Below are positions 43,895 through 53,402 of a stretch of DNA of 64,000 bases, piece after piece (positions within the stretch are counted from its first letter, which is position 1; every line of letters starts with the position of its first letter). The translations under genes were made by a program, and so were the position numbers. The DNA is from an uncultured Porphyromonadaceae bacterium. GTDB taxonomy: Bacteria > Bacteroidota > Bacteroidia > Bacteroidales > Muribaculaceae. The stretch covers positions 1 through 64,000 of the forward strand of contig CALKRW010000036.1 of the NCBI GenBank assembly GCA_937989585.1. The letters run 5' to 3'. Under the pieces are notes generated by a model, which had not been told where the DNA came from, searched no databases, and saw only the letters and a program-made list of their open reading frames with translations.

Positions 43895-45436
43895 ATGACT
43901 AATACCGCCGACAATAATAAACGAATCGCCAAGAACACACTGATGCTCTATGTCAGAATGTTTGTAATGATGGGTGTTGCATTGTTTACCTCACGAGTAA
44001 TACTTCAATCGCTAGGGGTGGTAGATTACGGTATCTACAATGTCGTCGCAGGATTTGTCAGTATGTTTACGTTTATAAACAGTGCGATGACAAGTGCTAC
44101 ACAACGCTATATCATATTTGCAATTGAGCAAGGAGGTGAGAATGATGCCAATGAAGTGTTTTGCGTGAGTATGAATATCCACTTGTTGATATCAGTGGTT
44201 TTTTTATTGCTTGCGGAGACTTTAGGACTTTGGTTTTTGAATAATCATATGGTGATACCACAATCATCTATGACGGCAGCAAATATTGTATATCAACTTT
44301 CGATTTTGTCTACTATAGCGCTTTTTATAGGCGTACCTTATAATGCATTGATTGTAGCCCACGAACGAATGTCGGCATTTGCATATATCTCAATATTTGA
44401 CGTGTCAATTAAACTGTTAATAGCATTTTTGATTTTTATGGCTGACAGTCATCGACTTGTCATCTATGCATTTTTAATGTGCCTTTCTCAATTCATTATC
44501 AGGCATATTTATAATTTATATTGTTTACGACATTTCAAAGAATCAAAATTTCATATTGTACGCAATAAAAGGCTGTTCAAAGAATTGATTTCTTTCTCTG
44601 GTTGGAGCTTGTTTGGAAATCTTGCTTCAGTTGCGATGGGGCAAGGTGTTAATGTATTGTTAAATACTTTTTTCGGGCCGATAGTTAACGCAGCAAGAGG
44701 AGTGGCAATTCAGGTACAAAATGCCGTTATGGGTTTCAGCAGCAATCTACAGATGGCTATTAATCCACAAATAACAAAAAATTACGCCTCAAATAATTTG
44801 CAGTATATGCACAAATTAATTTATGCATCAAGCAAATATTCATTTTTCTTATTGTTTATTTTGTGCCTTCCCATAATTCTTGAAGCCAAGATTATACTAA
44901 ACGCCTGGCTGGTAGACGTACCACGATACACGGTAGAATTTTTAAGGTTGACACTAATAATATCAATGATAAATGCGCTTGCGGGTCCATTTACAATCGC
45001 GGCACATGCCAATGGTAATATTAAACTATACCAGAGCCTTGTGGGGGGAATTCTGCTATTGACTCTACCTGCAGCTTATTTGGCACTTAAATTGGGCTTT
45101 GCTCCGATATCAGTCTATGTTGTAGAGATTATAGTATTGATGGTTGCGCAAATAGTTAGACTGGTTATGATGCGCACTATGATTGGTCTTAAATTGAGAG
45201 AATATTTTAAGGAAGTGGTTTTTCGCATTACCGGTGTTTTGTTTTTCGGCAGTGTGATACCTTTGATTTTGTACCTACGAATGGCTGCCGATGACTTTAT
45301 CTCGTTTATATGCGTAAGTGTGACATGCGTAGTAAGCGTGGGCGCCTCAATTTTCACATTAGGCATCAACAAGGGCGAACGAGAAAAGGTAATTTCTTTT
45401 GTAGGAAGGCGGTTAAAGGCTTGGCATAATACTTGA
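43895..45436 (+). CDS. Wzx-like polysaccharide flippase
   Basis: The protein is 513 aa with about 12-14 membrane helices. The start (KRIAKNTLMLYVRMFVMMGVALFTSRVILQSLGVVDYGIYNVVAGFVSMF) is typical of the MATE/PST-type lipopolysaccharide biosynthesis family in Bacteroidetes. It would flip the lipid-linked repeat unit across the inner membrane. A 233-bp gap precedes it with no supported gene. From here the DNA becomes AT-rich. Confidence 0.9.
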   Translation: MTNTADNNKRIAKNTLMLYVRMFVMMGVALFTSRVILQSLGVVDYGIYNVVAGFVSMFTFINSAMTSATQRYIIFAIEQGGENDANEVFCVSMNIHLLISVVFLLLAETLGLWFLNNHMVIPQSSMTAANIVYQLSILSTIALFIGVPYNALIVAHERMSAFAYISIFDVSIKLLIAFLIFMADSHRLVIYAFLMCLSQFIIRHIYNLYCLRHFKESKFHIVRNKRLFKELISFSGWSLFGNLASVAMGQGVNVLLNTFFGPIVNAARGVAIQVQNAVMGFSSNLQMAINPQITKNYASNNLQYMHKLIYASSKYSFFLLFILCLPIILEAKIILNAWLVDVPRYTVEFLRLTLIISMINALAGPFTIAAHANGNIKLYQSLVGGILLLTLPAAYLALKLGFAPISVYVVEIIVLMVAQIVRLVMMRTMIGLKLREYFKEVVFRITGVLFFGSVIPLILYLRMAADDFISFICVSVTCVVSVGASIFTLGINKGEREKVISFVGRRLKAWHNT

Positions 45437-45443
45437 TTTCACA

Positions 45444-46718
45444 GTGATAGAGATTCGGGATAAAAAGAAATGTTGTGGATGTGGGGCCTGCCAACAGCGC
45501 TGCCCCAAACAATGCATAACTATGCACATTGATGAGGAAGGCTTTTCTTACCCGTATGTAGATAATGATCAATGTATCAATTGCGGTCTATGCGAGAAAG
45601 TATGCCCAGTTATCAATCAAAGCGAAAAGCGAGAACCCTTAGTTGTGTGGGCGGCTAAAAATTGCGACAATAGCCAGAGAATGGACAGTTCATCAGGCGG
45701 CGTGTTCATTAAATTGGCCACCAAAGTGATTGACGCCGGCGGTGTTGTGATAGGAGCGGCTTTCGATCAGAATTTTAATCTGAAGCACGAAATTGCTACC
45801 GATATTGATGGCGTGCGGCGATTTATGGGTTCAAAATATCTGCAGAGCAGTCCCAATCATTGTTACCAGCAAACTGAGAAATATTTAAAAGAAGGCAGAA
45901 CGGTCCTCTATTCAGGAACGCCTTGCCAAGTTGCCGGATTACATCGATTTTTACGAAAGGGATATACAAACCTAATAACTGTCGATTGCATTTGTCATGG
46001 AGTGCCAAGTCCCGGTGTTTTCAACGCATTCGTCCGTGATGAAATACTTAGGCTTGAAGGAAAGCAGACAGAAATTCCTGAGTGTTTTCCTTTGCCAGAT
46101 AATATTCCATTGCCATCAAATTGCGTCGTCAACAAGATTTCGTTCCGCGACAAATCCAAAGGATGGAAAATGTATCATTTTCTTCTTGACATAAGTTTTA
46201 CATCCAATAAAGGTCATATCAAACGCAGGACACGATATATCAGAGTTGATAAAAACCCTTTTATGGATGGATTTTTGCACGATTTATATCTTAGGCCATC
46301 ATGCTATGAATGTCCGGCCAAAAGCCTTTCGAGCGGTGCTGACATAACCTTGGGTGATTTTTGGGGTGTTGAAAGCCTGCACCCCGATTTCTTTGACAAC
46401 AAAGGTATCAGTGCGGTAACAATCAACACACAAAAAGGTCAAGAGTTTTTAGAAAGTATAGGACTTGATTATCGGACATCGTCGTGGACAGATTTGGTAC
46501 AACAAAATCGTGCTCTGACAACTTCCGTTCGCGAAACGCCCAAACGAGCTCTATTTTGGCAAAATGATCATAAAAATTTCGCAGACAAAGTAAAACCTCT
46601 TTGTAAACGAAAAATCTCTGCCAGAGAACGACTTCATATCATTATTGAAAACAATATCTCGTTGTCAAAAAGAATTGTCATTAGACAATTTTTAAAACGT
46701 ATTGGTGTACGCAGATGA
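45444..46718 (+). CDS. Ferredoxin-domain protein, F420 hydrogenase beta-subunit-like, polysaccharide-associated
   Basis: The protein is 424 aa with a GTG start at 45444. N-terminal double 4Fe-4S ferredoxin motif (CCGCGACQQRCP and CINCGLCEKVCP) is followed by the FrhB-type N- and C-terminal domains (SGGVFIKLATKVIDAGGVVIGAAFD, LGDFWGVE). In exopolysaccharide loci these proteins almost always precede a polysaccharide pyruvyl transferase, as here (4-base overlap). They may provide a redox step in sugar or pyruvate modification, but the reaction is not known. Confidence 0.88.
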   Translation: MIEIRDKKKCCGCGACQQRCPKQCITMHIDEEGFSYPYVDNDQCINCGLCEKVCPVINQSEKREPLVVWAAKNCDNSQRMDSSSGGVFIKLATKVIDAGGVVIGAAFDQNFNLKHEIATDIDGVRRFMGSKYLQSSPNHCYQQTEKYLKEGRTVLYSGTPCQVAGLHRFLRKGYTNLITVDCICHGVPSPGVFNAFVRDEILRLEGKQTEIPECFPLPDNIPLPSNCVVNKISFRDKSKGWKMYHFLLDISFTSNKGHIKRRTRYIRVDKNPFMDGFLHDLYLRPSCYECPAKSLSSGADITLGDFWGVESLHPDFFDNKGISAVTINTQKGQEFLESIGLDYRTSSWTDLVQQNRALTTSVRETPKRALFWQNDHKNFADKVKPLCKRKISARERLHIIIENNISLSKRIVIRQFLKRIGVRR

Positions 46719-47749
46719 AGATTGGAATTTTAACGCACCCACAAGGCGTTAACTACGGAGGCATATTACAATGTTATGCGCTGTGTCACAGTCTTGGTAA
46801 ATTAGGACATCGAACTATAGTACTAAGACGAGAACGCAATAGAAGTAATTTTCTTTGGGAATTTGCTCGAAACCTTCTAAAAAGGTTTCATTTTCCTCGT
46901 TATTACAACAAAGAATTCATCGACAAGTCACAAAACATTCGGAGATTTGTAGAGGCACACCTTGAAAGAACATCCCCTATTAAATCAAATAATGCGATTT
47001 TAAACGTATGCAAAAAGCAATGCCTTGATGCGGTAATAGTTGGCAGTGATCAAGTGTGGCGAAGAGACTTTGCTCTATGTTTTGGATACAATTATTTTTT
47101 GGACTTTGTGCCGAAAGATGTAAAAAAAATGTCATATGCAGCATCATTTGGCCTTTCTGAATGGGAATACACCCTGGATGAAACTGCTAATATAAAAAAA
47201 CTTATAGACCGATTCTGCGGTGTATCTTTACGAGAAGAAAGTGGGGTAAAACTTTGCGAGGATAATTTGAATATTAATCCAATTCAACTGATAGACCCTA
47301 CGATGCTATTAAACGTTGAAGACTATAATTCGTTAGCCTCGAAACGGCAAATCACCGACAAATATGTATTTATCTATTGGCTTGGAGATAAGAATGAAGC
47401 GGGAAATCTGAAAACTGAGTATGAAGCGAAAGGATATAGAGTGGAAATTGTCAATCTTCGTGATAATAATATTCTTCCTTCGGTAGAACAATGGCTTTCT
47501 TATATTAAATACTCCAATCTTGTAATTACTGACTCTTTCCATGGATGTGTTTTTTCGATACTTTATGAGAAATCTTTTATACTTAAATCTAACGCTTCCG
47601 GTGGCGTCTCAAGGCTTAAATCTCTTCTAAATATGCTTGACATTCAATGGACCGATGGTGTAATTTCTCCTGATTACGAAGCCGTTGACCTCAAGATAAA
47701 TGCATTTCGACAACAAGCTAATGAATTTTTAATTAAAGGATTGTCATAA
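46715..47749 (+). CDS. Polysaccharide pyruvyl transferase family protein
   Basis: The protein is 344 aa. N-terminal GILTHPQGVNYGGILQCYAL and VGSDQVWRRDFALC motifs and a C-terminal ITDSFHGCVFSILYEKSF are typical of the CsaB/WcaK fold. Family members add pyruvate ketals from PEP to sugars of cell-surface polymers, giving negative charge. It is coupled to the ferredoxin-domain gene upstream. Confidence 0.88.
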   Translation: MKIGILTHPQGVNYGGILQCYALCHSLGKLGHRTIVLRRERNRSNFLWEFARNLLKRFHFPRYYNKEFIDKSQNIRRFVEAHLERTSPIKSNNAILNVCKKQCLDAVIVGSDQVWRRDFALCFGYNYFLDFVPKDVKKMSYAASFGLSEWEYTLDETANIKKLIDRFCGVSLREESGVKLCEDNLNINPIQLIDPTMLLNVEDYNSLASKRQITDKYVFIYWLGDKNEAGNLKTEYEAKGYRVEIVNLRDNNILPSVEQWLSYIKYSNLVITDSFHGCVFSILYEKSFILKSNASGGVSRLKSLLNMLDIQWTDGVISPDYEAVDLKINAFRQQANEFLIKGLS

Positions 47750-47808
47750 TCATTTTCTTGTTGACTATGAATTTCTACAAGATATTCAATCCAAAGAAAT
47801 TGAATTAA

Positions 47809-48945
47809 ATGAAAATTGTTTTTGTCTCAAACTTTATTAATCATCATCAAGTACCACTTGCTGATGCTCTTTATGCGGAAAAAGGCATTGAGTATTACTT
47901 TATTGCCCGAAAGCCTTTACCTGACGAATTTGCACGTAGTGGTTATGCTGATTTTTCCGATAAACCTTATCTGATTAAAGCATATGAGAGCAATGAATCG
48001 ATGGTAAACGCAAGAAACTTGATTGATAATGCAGAAGTCGTTATAATTGGGGCCGCGCCAGACGAATGGGTTGTAAATAGGCTTAATGAGAATAAAGTGA
48101 CATTCCATTACAGCGAACGCTGGTTCAAAACCGGATATAAATCGTTGTTGTCTCCACGAGCTTGGCTGTATTGGATAAAAAATCATATACGTTTTCGCAA
48201 CAAACGCTCGTATATGCTTTGTGCGAGTGCTTTTACATCAAGTGACGTAAATAAAATTTTCGCTTACCCAAACAAGTGTTTCAAGTGGGGATACTTTACA
48301 AAAGTAACGTCCTTTGACATTGAAAAAAATTTGGAAGCATCTCAGGATGTTTCAAAATTAAAAATCTTGTATGTATCTAGATTTTTAATCTGGAAACATC
48401 CTGAAATGCCTGTCGAATTGGCAAAGGTGTTGAAAGCAAAAGGCTACAATTTTGAAATCAACATGTATGGAACAGGCCCAGAACTCGATCGGATTAGAAA
48501 CTTGATTCAAGAATTAGACGTTCAAGATTGTGTGAATTTAAAAGGAAATCTTCCCAACGATGAAATTCTGAAAGAAATGCGCAATCATCATATTTTCCTT
48601 TTTCCCAGTGACCGGAATGAAGGATGGGGAGCCGTTGTGAATGAAGCCATGAGCAATGGATGCGTAGTTGTGGGCGGTGGAAAAATCGGATGTGTTCCTT
48701 TTCTTATCAACCATAGCAAAAATGGTCTTATTTTCAAAGATCAAGACCAAGCGGATTTGAATGATAAGGTAATATATCTACTTGAACACCCTGAAGAAAG
48801 AATACAAATGTCAAGGGAAGCCTACCGAACAATGCACGAAATTTGGTCTCCAGAAAACGCTGCAAAGAGATTTATAAAACTGGCTAAGTCGGCACTTGAA
48901 GGCAATATCATAGCTGAGGAACAGGGGCCATGCAGCAAAGCATAA
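47809..48945 (+). CDS. GT4-type glycosyltransferase
   Basis: The protein is 378 aa, GT-B fold. C-terminal domain motifs: KILYVSRFLIWKHPEMPVELAKVLKAKG, a MYGTGPELDRI segment and FLFPSDRNEGWGAVVNEAMSNGC with the E-x7-E-like retaining signature of GT4. It is predicted to add one sugar to the lipid-linked repeat in the cytoplasm. Donor and acceptor unknown. Confidence 0.87.
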   Translation: MKIVFVSNFINHHQVPLADALYAEKGIEYYFIARKPLPDEFARSGYADFSDKPYLIKAYESNESMVNARNLIDNAEVVIIGAAPDEWVVNRLNENKVTFHYSERWFKTGYKSLLSPRAWLYWIKNHIRFRNKRSYMLCASAFTSSDVNKIFAYPNKCFKWGYFTKVTSFDIEKNLEASQDVSKLKILYVSRFLIWKHPEMPVELAKVLKAKGYNFEINMYGTGPELDRIRNLIQELDVQDCVNLKGNLPNDEILKEMRNHHIFLFPSDRNEGWGAVVNEAMSNGCVVVGGGKIGCVPFLINHSKNGLIFKDQDQADLNDKVIYLLEHPEERIQMSREAYRTMHEIWSPENAAKRFIKLAKSALEGNIIAEEQGPCSKA

Positions 48946-48982
48946 TAGAGACAGAATCAGCGGTAATTCTACTAAAAAATAG

Positions 48983-50236
48983 ATGCGAATACTTTGGATA
49001 ACTAATATACTTTTTGCCCATCATCGGTCGATGATGAGGTTGGATGCTACAAAGGTAAGCGGAGGCACTTGGCTCAATGCTGCCTATGAGGCTTCCCATG
49101 GAAACTCCAATATCGAATTGCATATAGCTACAATAGGTTCTGTAAAAGAAATTGAAAAAGATAGTAGGGATGGCAATACTTTTTATATTCTTCCAGGGAA
49201 TGGATCGAATTACGATATAAATTCAAAAGCCAATCAAAACTCATGGGCATCGCTGAAGGAGATGGTAAAACCGGATGCTGTTGTAATTTGGGGAACAGAG
49301 ACACGGTTCGCTTTCGTCGCGATGAAAATTTTTACGGACGTTCCAACGGCTATTTATATGCAAGGTGTAATTGGCAGCATATATCAGCATTATTATGAAG
49401 GTGTGCCTTATAAATATAAAATGGCCACTTTGAGAGATGTTATCAACAAAATTGATGCCACCTCGCAATATAACCATTTTAAGGGGCAGGTAGCATTGGA
49501 ACGTGAAATGCTCCTTTTGGCCGATGCTGTAATCGTCGAGAATGATTGGTGTGAAGATATGTGCAGAAATGTCAACCCCAAATTGCGGGTATTCCGCAAC
49601 TTGCTTCCCATCAGAGATGTGTTCTACTCTAAAACATGGAGTCACAATAGAATAGAGAAGCATAGTATTTTTACTAATGCCGGGGGATATCCTATAAAAG
49701 GGCATCATATTCTTTTTCGGGCTCTTGGAATAGTTAAGAAACGGTATCCGAATTTCAAGTGCTATATTCCAGGAGAAAAACTCTCTACATTTGACAATGT
49801 CAAACGCCAGACCGGTTATATGAAATATTTAAAGGAACTGGTTAAGAATAATGGTCTTCAGAAAAATATTGTTTATACAGGGCGTCTGACTTCGGAAGAA
49901 GTCGCAGATTATATAGCCCGATGCAATATCTATATAATGCCCTCCATTATGGAGAATCATTCAAGTTCACTTATTGAGGCAATGATAGTTGGCGCACCGT
50001 CGATATCGTCTCTTGTAGGTGGTACGGCAAGTATCGTGGAGCATAAAAAGAATGCCATTCTTTACAATAGTCTGGACGCTGAATCTTTGGCCGGCAATAT
50101 CATTAGGTTGTTTGAAGACATTGATTTGGCAAAGTCATTATCTGCCGAAGCTTTGAAAATCAGAGATAACCGTAAACAGGACTTTGGTCAGGATATGATC
50201 CGTATTTATGATGAACTTGTTAATACGACGCACTGA
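48983..50236 (+). CDS. GT4-type glycosyltransferase
   Basis: The protein is 417 aa. N-terminal MRILWITNILFAHH; C-terminal domain with YPIKGHHILFRALGIVKK, VYTGRLTSEEVADYIARCNIYIMPSIMENHSSSLIEAMIVGAPSIS, the E-x7-E retaining GT4 signature. It ends one base into the start of the polymerase gene, so coupled. Specificity unknown. Confidence 0.88.
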   Translation: MRILWITNILFAHHRSMMRLDATKVSGGTWLNAAYEASHGNSNIELHIATIGSVKEIEKDSRDGNTFYILPGNGSNYDINSKANQNSWASLKEMVKPDAVVIWGTETRFAFVAMKIFTDVPTAIYMQGVIGSIYQHYYEGVPYKYKMATLRDVINKIDATSQYNHFKGQVALEREMLLLADAVIVENDWCEDMCRNVNPKLRVFRNLLPIRDVFYSKTWSHNRIEKHSIFTNAGGYPIKGHHILFRALGIVKKRYPNFKCYIPGEKLSTFDNVKRQTGYMKYLKELVKNNGLQKNIVYTGRLTSEEVADYIARCNIYIMPSIMENHSSSLIEAMIVGAPSISSLVGGTASIVEHKKNAILYNSLDAESLAGNIIRLFEDIDLAKSLSAEALKIRDNRKQDFGQDMIRIYDELVNTTH

Positions 50237-51336
50237 TGTACGTAGTAACCATATGTAGCCTAATAGCTCTTTTACTGACTTATCTAGAGTCTAATGGTCA
50301 GTTGAAGAATGGAATGAAATTGGGTTTCATCTTAGTCACTTTCTTAGGCTGTGTCCATTATGACTTCGGTAACGACTATATGTCTTACTATGGAGTTTAT
50401 CAAAATGCCATAAGTTATACTTTTGATTATAACTATATTATGTTGGGTGAAGTATTCCGCGATCCGGGCTGGATTTTGCTCTGTTGGGCATTCAAACCTA
50501 TCGGGGGCTTCTTTATGATGGTAGCGGTACTGAATATATTACAGAATTGGTTAATCTACAGATTTATAAAAAGAGAAGTTAATGTTGTGAACCATCCGTT
50601 TGCAGTTTTTATCTATCTATTTTCCACTAGTTTATATTTAATGTCGTTCTCAATGATGCGACAGATGCTTGTGGCTGTAATATTTCTGGGTTTATGGCAC
50701 TATATATCAAATCGTAAATGGTGGATGCCACTTTTTGTCCTTTATTTATGTTCATTTATACATAGTTCGGCTATTGTATTGTTACCATTCGCATTTTGGG
50801 GTTTTGTACCTATTAAAAATGGGAAATTTCTAGGGCTCATATACATTCTGATACTTTCTGTTCTTTGGTTTTCCCCTAATCTTTTAAATCAATTATTTTT
50901 ATCGGCTGTTGAAAGCCGTGATGAGTTTGGTAATTATCTTTCGGTATATGGCAACGGTAAAAGTCAGGGGTTGTCTTTAGGATTAGGATTTGCCATACAA
51001 CTCATTCCTGTTGTCTTGTCGATCTTATATTTACTCAATTCTGAAAAGAAATCATATTTAGATAAGAAGAAGTTGGTAGCATTAGCTATGATATCAGCTT
51101 TAATTACTCCGTTTGGTGCAATAATCCCTATAGTAACACGTATTTCCACGTATTTTAATATATACACTATTGCTTCATATCCATTGGTTTACACAGCCTT
51201 AAGCAATCGTCCTATCCGAATGCTATGTCTTAGCCTTTGTGTTCTCATAATACTCTATAACTACTTCATATTTTTCAACAATGAAGTATGGAGCGAAAAA
51301 TTCTCCGAGTTCCACACAATATTCTCTGTACTGTAA
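50236..51336 (+). CDS. EpsG/Wzy-like polysaccharide polymerase
   Basis: The protein is 366 aa with about ten membrane helices and a soluble loop containing DFGNDYMSYYGVYQNA and, after it, GWILLCWAFKPIGGFFMM, the layout of EpsG-family O-antigen polymerases. It would join the flipped repeats in the periplasm. The single member of this class here supports a Wzx/Wzy-dependent pathway. Confidence 0.85.
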   Translation: MYVVTICSLIALLLTYLESNGQLKNGMKLGFILVTFLGCVHYDFGNDYMSYYGVYQNAISYTFDYNYIMLGEVFRDPGWILLCWAFKPIGGFFMMVAVLNILQNWLIYRFIKREVNVVNHPFAVFIYLFSTSLYLMSFSMMRQMLVAVIFLGLWHYISNRKWWMPLFVLYLCSFIHSSAIVLLPFAFWGFVPIKNGKFLGLIYILILSVLWFSPNLLNQLFLSAVESRDEFGNYLSVYGNGKSQGLSLGLGFAIQLIPVVLSILYLLNSEKKSYLDKKKLVALAMISALITPFGAIIPIVTRISTYFNIYTIASYPLVYTALSNRPIRMLCLSLCVLIILYNYFIFFNNEVWSEKFSEFHTIFSVL

Positions 51337-51339
51337 GTT

Positions 51340-52515
51340 ATGAATGTACTATACTTATCATCTTTACTCCCTCGAGATTTATTCGACGCTTTGCTAAAGG
51401 TCGATAAATCCAGCTATGTAGTAGCACCTCAAAAGTTTCATCAGATACTTGTTGACGGGATGGTTCAAAATGGGCATTCAGTGAAAGCAATTTCCTATTT
51501 GCCTGAGTCATTACCATATCAAGCGAATTTAGAAGAAGAGGGTGTCGAATATTTTTTTACGAAATATCACTCAACACCAGGTATAAAACACCTCCAGATT
51601 TCACTTTCAACCTTTAGTATAATTAGATCATTAATACGAAACGGTTTCAAACCGGATGTAATTATCTGCGACACTCTAAAGGTATCATTGTGTTTGGGGG
51701 CATTATTATCGAAATACTTAATGCAAACAAGAGTGACTGGAATTGTCACTGATATAATGGGCGTATTTGTTCATAAGGATACGAATATGATACGTAATGC
51801 AGCAACCATAATCTCGAAGAAATATATCACTAAATTTGACAATTACATCCTACTTACCAAACAAATGAACGAAGTGGTCAATCCATATCATAAACCATTT
51901 ATTGTTATGGAAGGGGTGTGTCAGCAATCATTAAACTCATATAAAAAAAATCCCGAAGATCAAAGTTCGTCACCTTCTAACATAAGGAATCTTTTTTATG
52001 CCGGAGGTCGCCCTAGTAAAGATGGAGTAGATCTGCTTATCGAAGCATTTAAACAAATTGAAAACGATAATATAAGACTCAATATTTTTGGAGATATGCC
52101 CGGGCATATTGTCGGTATTGATCCTATTGATTCACGAATAGTTTACCACGGAGTTGTCAACAACGCACAAATAATCGAGGAGGAACGAAACTCGTATCTC
52201 TTAATCAATCCACGTCCGACAGGAGAAACATATACATTGTATTCTTTTCCTTCAAAAGTTATGGAATATATGTCGACAGGAGTAGCGATGGTTACAACGA
52301 AACTCGCTGGAATTCCGGATGAATACTTCAATCATTCATACACATTTGAGACATGCTCAATAGAGTGCTATCGCGATACTCTTAAAAGAATACTGGAACT
52401 CCCGGAACAAGAAGTCTTTGAAAAAGGCAATTCAGCAAGAAAATTCGTAACTGAACAAAAAAACAATCTGATTCAGACCGAAAGAATATTAGACTTTACT
52501 ACAAATTCAATATAA
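51340..52515 (+). CDS. GT4-like glycosyltransferase
   Basis: The protein is 391 aa, GT-B type. Motifs: FYAGGRPSKDGVDLLIEAFKQI, LNIFGDMPGHI and a PSKVMEYMSTGVAMVTTKLAGIPDEY segment typical of the C-terminal nucleotide-sugar site. It starts 3 bases after the polymerase. Specificity unknown. Confidence 0.85.
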   Translation: MNVLYLSSLLPRDLFDALLKVDKSSYVVAPQKFHQILVDGMVQNGHSVKAISYLPESLPYQANLEEEGVEYFFTKYHSTPGIKHLQISLSTFSIIRSLIRNGFKPDVIICDTLKVSLCLGALLSKYLMQTRVTGIVTDIMGVFVHKDTNMIRNAATIISKKYITKFDNYILLTKQMNEVVNPYHKPFIVMEGVCQQSLNSYKKNPEDQSSSPSNIRNLFYAGGRPSKDGVDLLIEAFKQIENDNIRLNIFGDMPGHIVGIDPIDSRIVYHGVVNNAQIIEEERNSYLLINPRPTGETYTLYSFPSKVMEYMSTGVAMVTTKLAGIPDEYFNHSYTFETCSIECYRDTLKRILELPEQEVFEKGNSARKFVTEQKNNLIQTERILDFTTNSI

Positions 52516-52517
52516 TT

Positions 52518-53402
52518 ATGAAAATAGTAAGTGATAGGGGTAACTTAAGAAATCAGATAAATTCCGTCCTAGGGAATTTACTGTCAAAGTGTCTCCCTCA
52601 GAAGATGCTCTATATTTTGAGGTATTATAGTCATCGTCATAAATTACCCAATTTTGAACATCCTAAGGATTTATCAGAACGAATTTTGGCAAGTATGCTT
52701 TCACCAGAATTCTTAAATTTCGCTATTTTTGCAGACAAGGTTAGAGTTCAAGGTTATATAAAATCTAAAGGATTAGGGGAATTGTTAATCCCTCAATATG
52801 GATCTTGGGAAACTGCAGAAGAAATTCCGTTTGATGAGCTTCCGAATAAGTTCATACTAAAAGCTAACAATGGATGTGGTGGGCATATCATATGTACGGA
52901 TAAAACATCACTTAACATCACAGAAACGATAAAGCGAATGAATCAAGCGTTGAAAGCAAGTAAAAACCTCAAGAAAACTGAGCCACATTACTGCAAAATT
53001 CAACCGTTGATTCTTTGTGAAGAACTTTTAGGTAACGGAGAAGTACTTCCGATTGACTATAAATTTCTATGTATAAAAGGTAAGGTCGCGGCCATTCTTG
53101 CAATCAGTGATCGTGAGGATGATGCTAGAAAGATGACTCTGGATTCGAATTGGAATGTCCTTCCATATGTGCTTCCTCAATACCTTCCAAAACGAAAGCC
53201 AGAAAAACCAGAACATCTAAAGGAAATGGTAGAAGTAGCGGAAATCCTTTCTGAAGACTTCGAGTTTGTAAGAGTGGATTTATATGACTTCGAGGGGAAA
53301 ATATATTTTGGCGAACTAACCTTTTCCCCTGCAGGTGGGATACTCCACACTTTCTCGACAGAGGCACTTGAAACATTAGGAGCTCTATTTAGCAAAGAAT
53401 GA
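52518..53402 (+). CDS. TupA-like ATP-grasp protein
   Basis: The protein is 294 aa. Matches the TupA-like ATP-grasp family: LPNKFILKANNGCGGHIIC (nucleotide-binding Lys), a YCKIQPLILCEELL segment, PIDYKFLCIKGKV and C-terminal FVRVDLYDFEGKIYFGELTFSPAGG (metal-binding Asp/Glu). TupA makes teichuronopeptide in Bacillus. In Bacteroidetes loci the family may attach amino acids to polysaccharide. It overlaps the CapA-like gene by 4 bases. Confidence 0.85.
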   Translation: MKIVSDRGNLRNQINSVLGNLLSKCLPQKMLYILRYYSHRHKLPNFEHPKDLSERILASMLSPEFLNFAIFADKVRVQGYIKSKGLGELLIPQYGSWETAEEIPFDELPNKFILKANNGCGGHIICTDKTSLNITETIKRMNQALKASKNLKKTEPHYCKIQPLILCEELLGNGEVLPIDYKFLCIKGKVAAILAISDREDDARKMTLDSNWNVLPYVLPQYLPKRKPEKPEHLKEMVEVAEILSEDFEFVRVDLYDFEGKIYFGELTFSPAGGILHTFSTEALETLGALFSKE

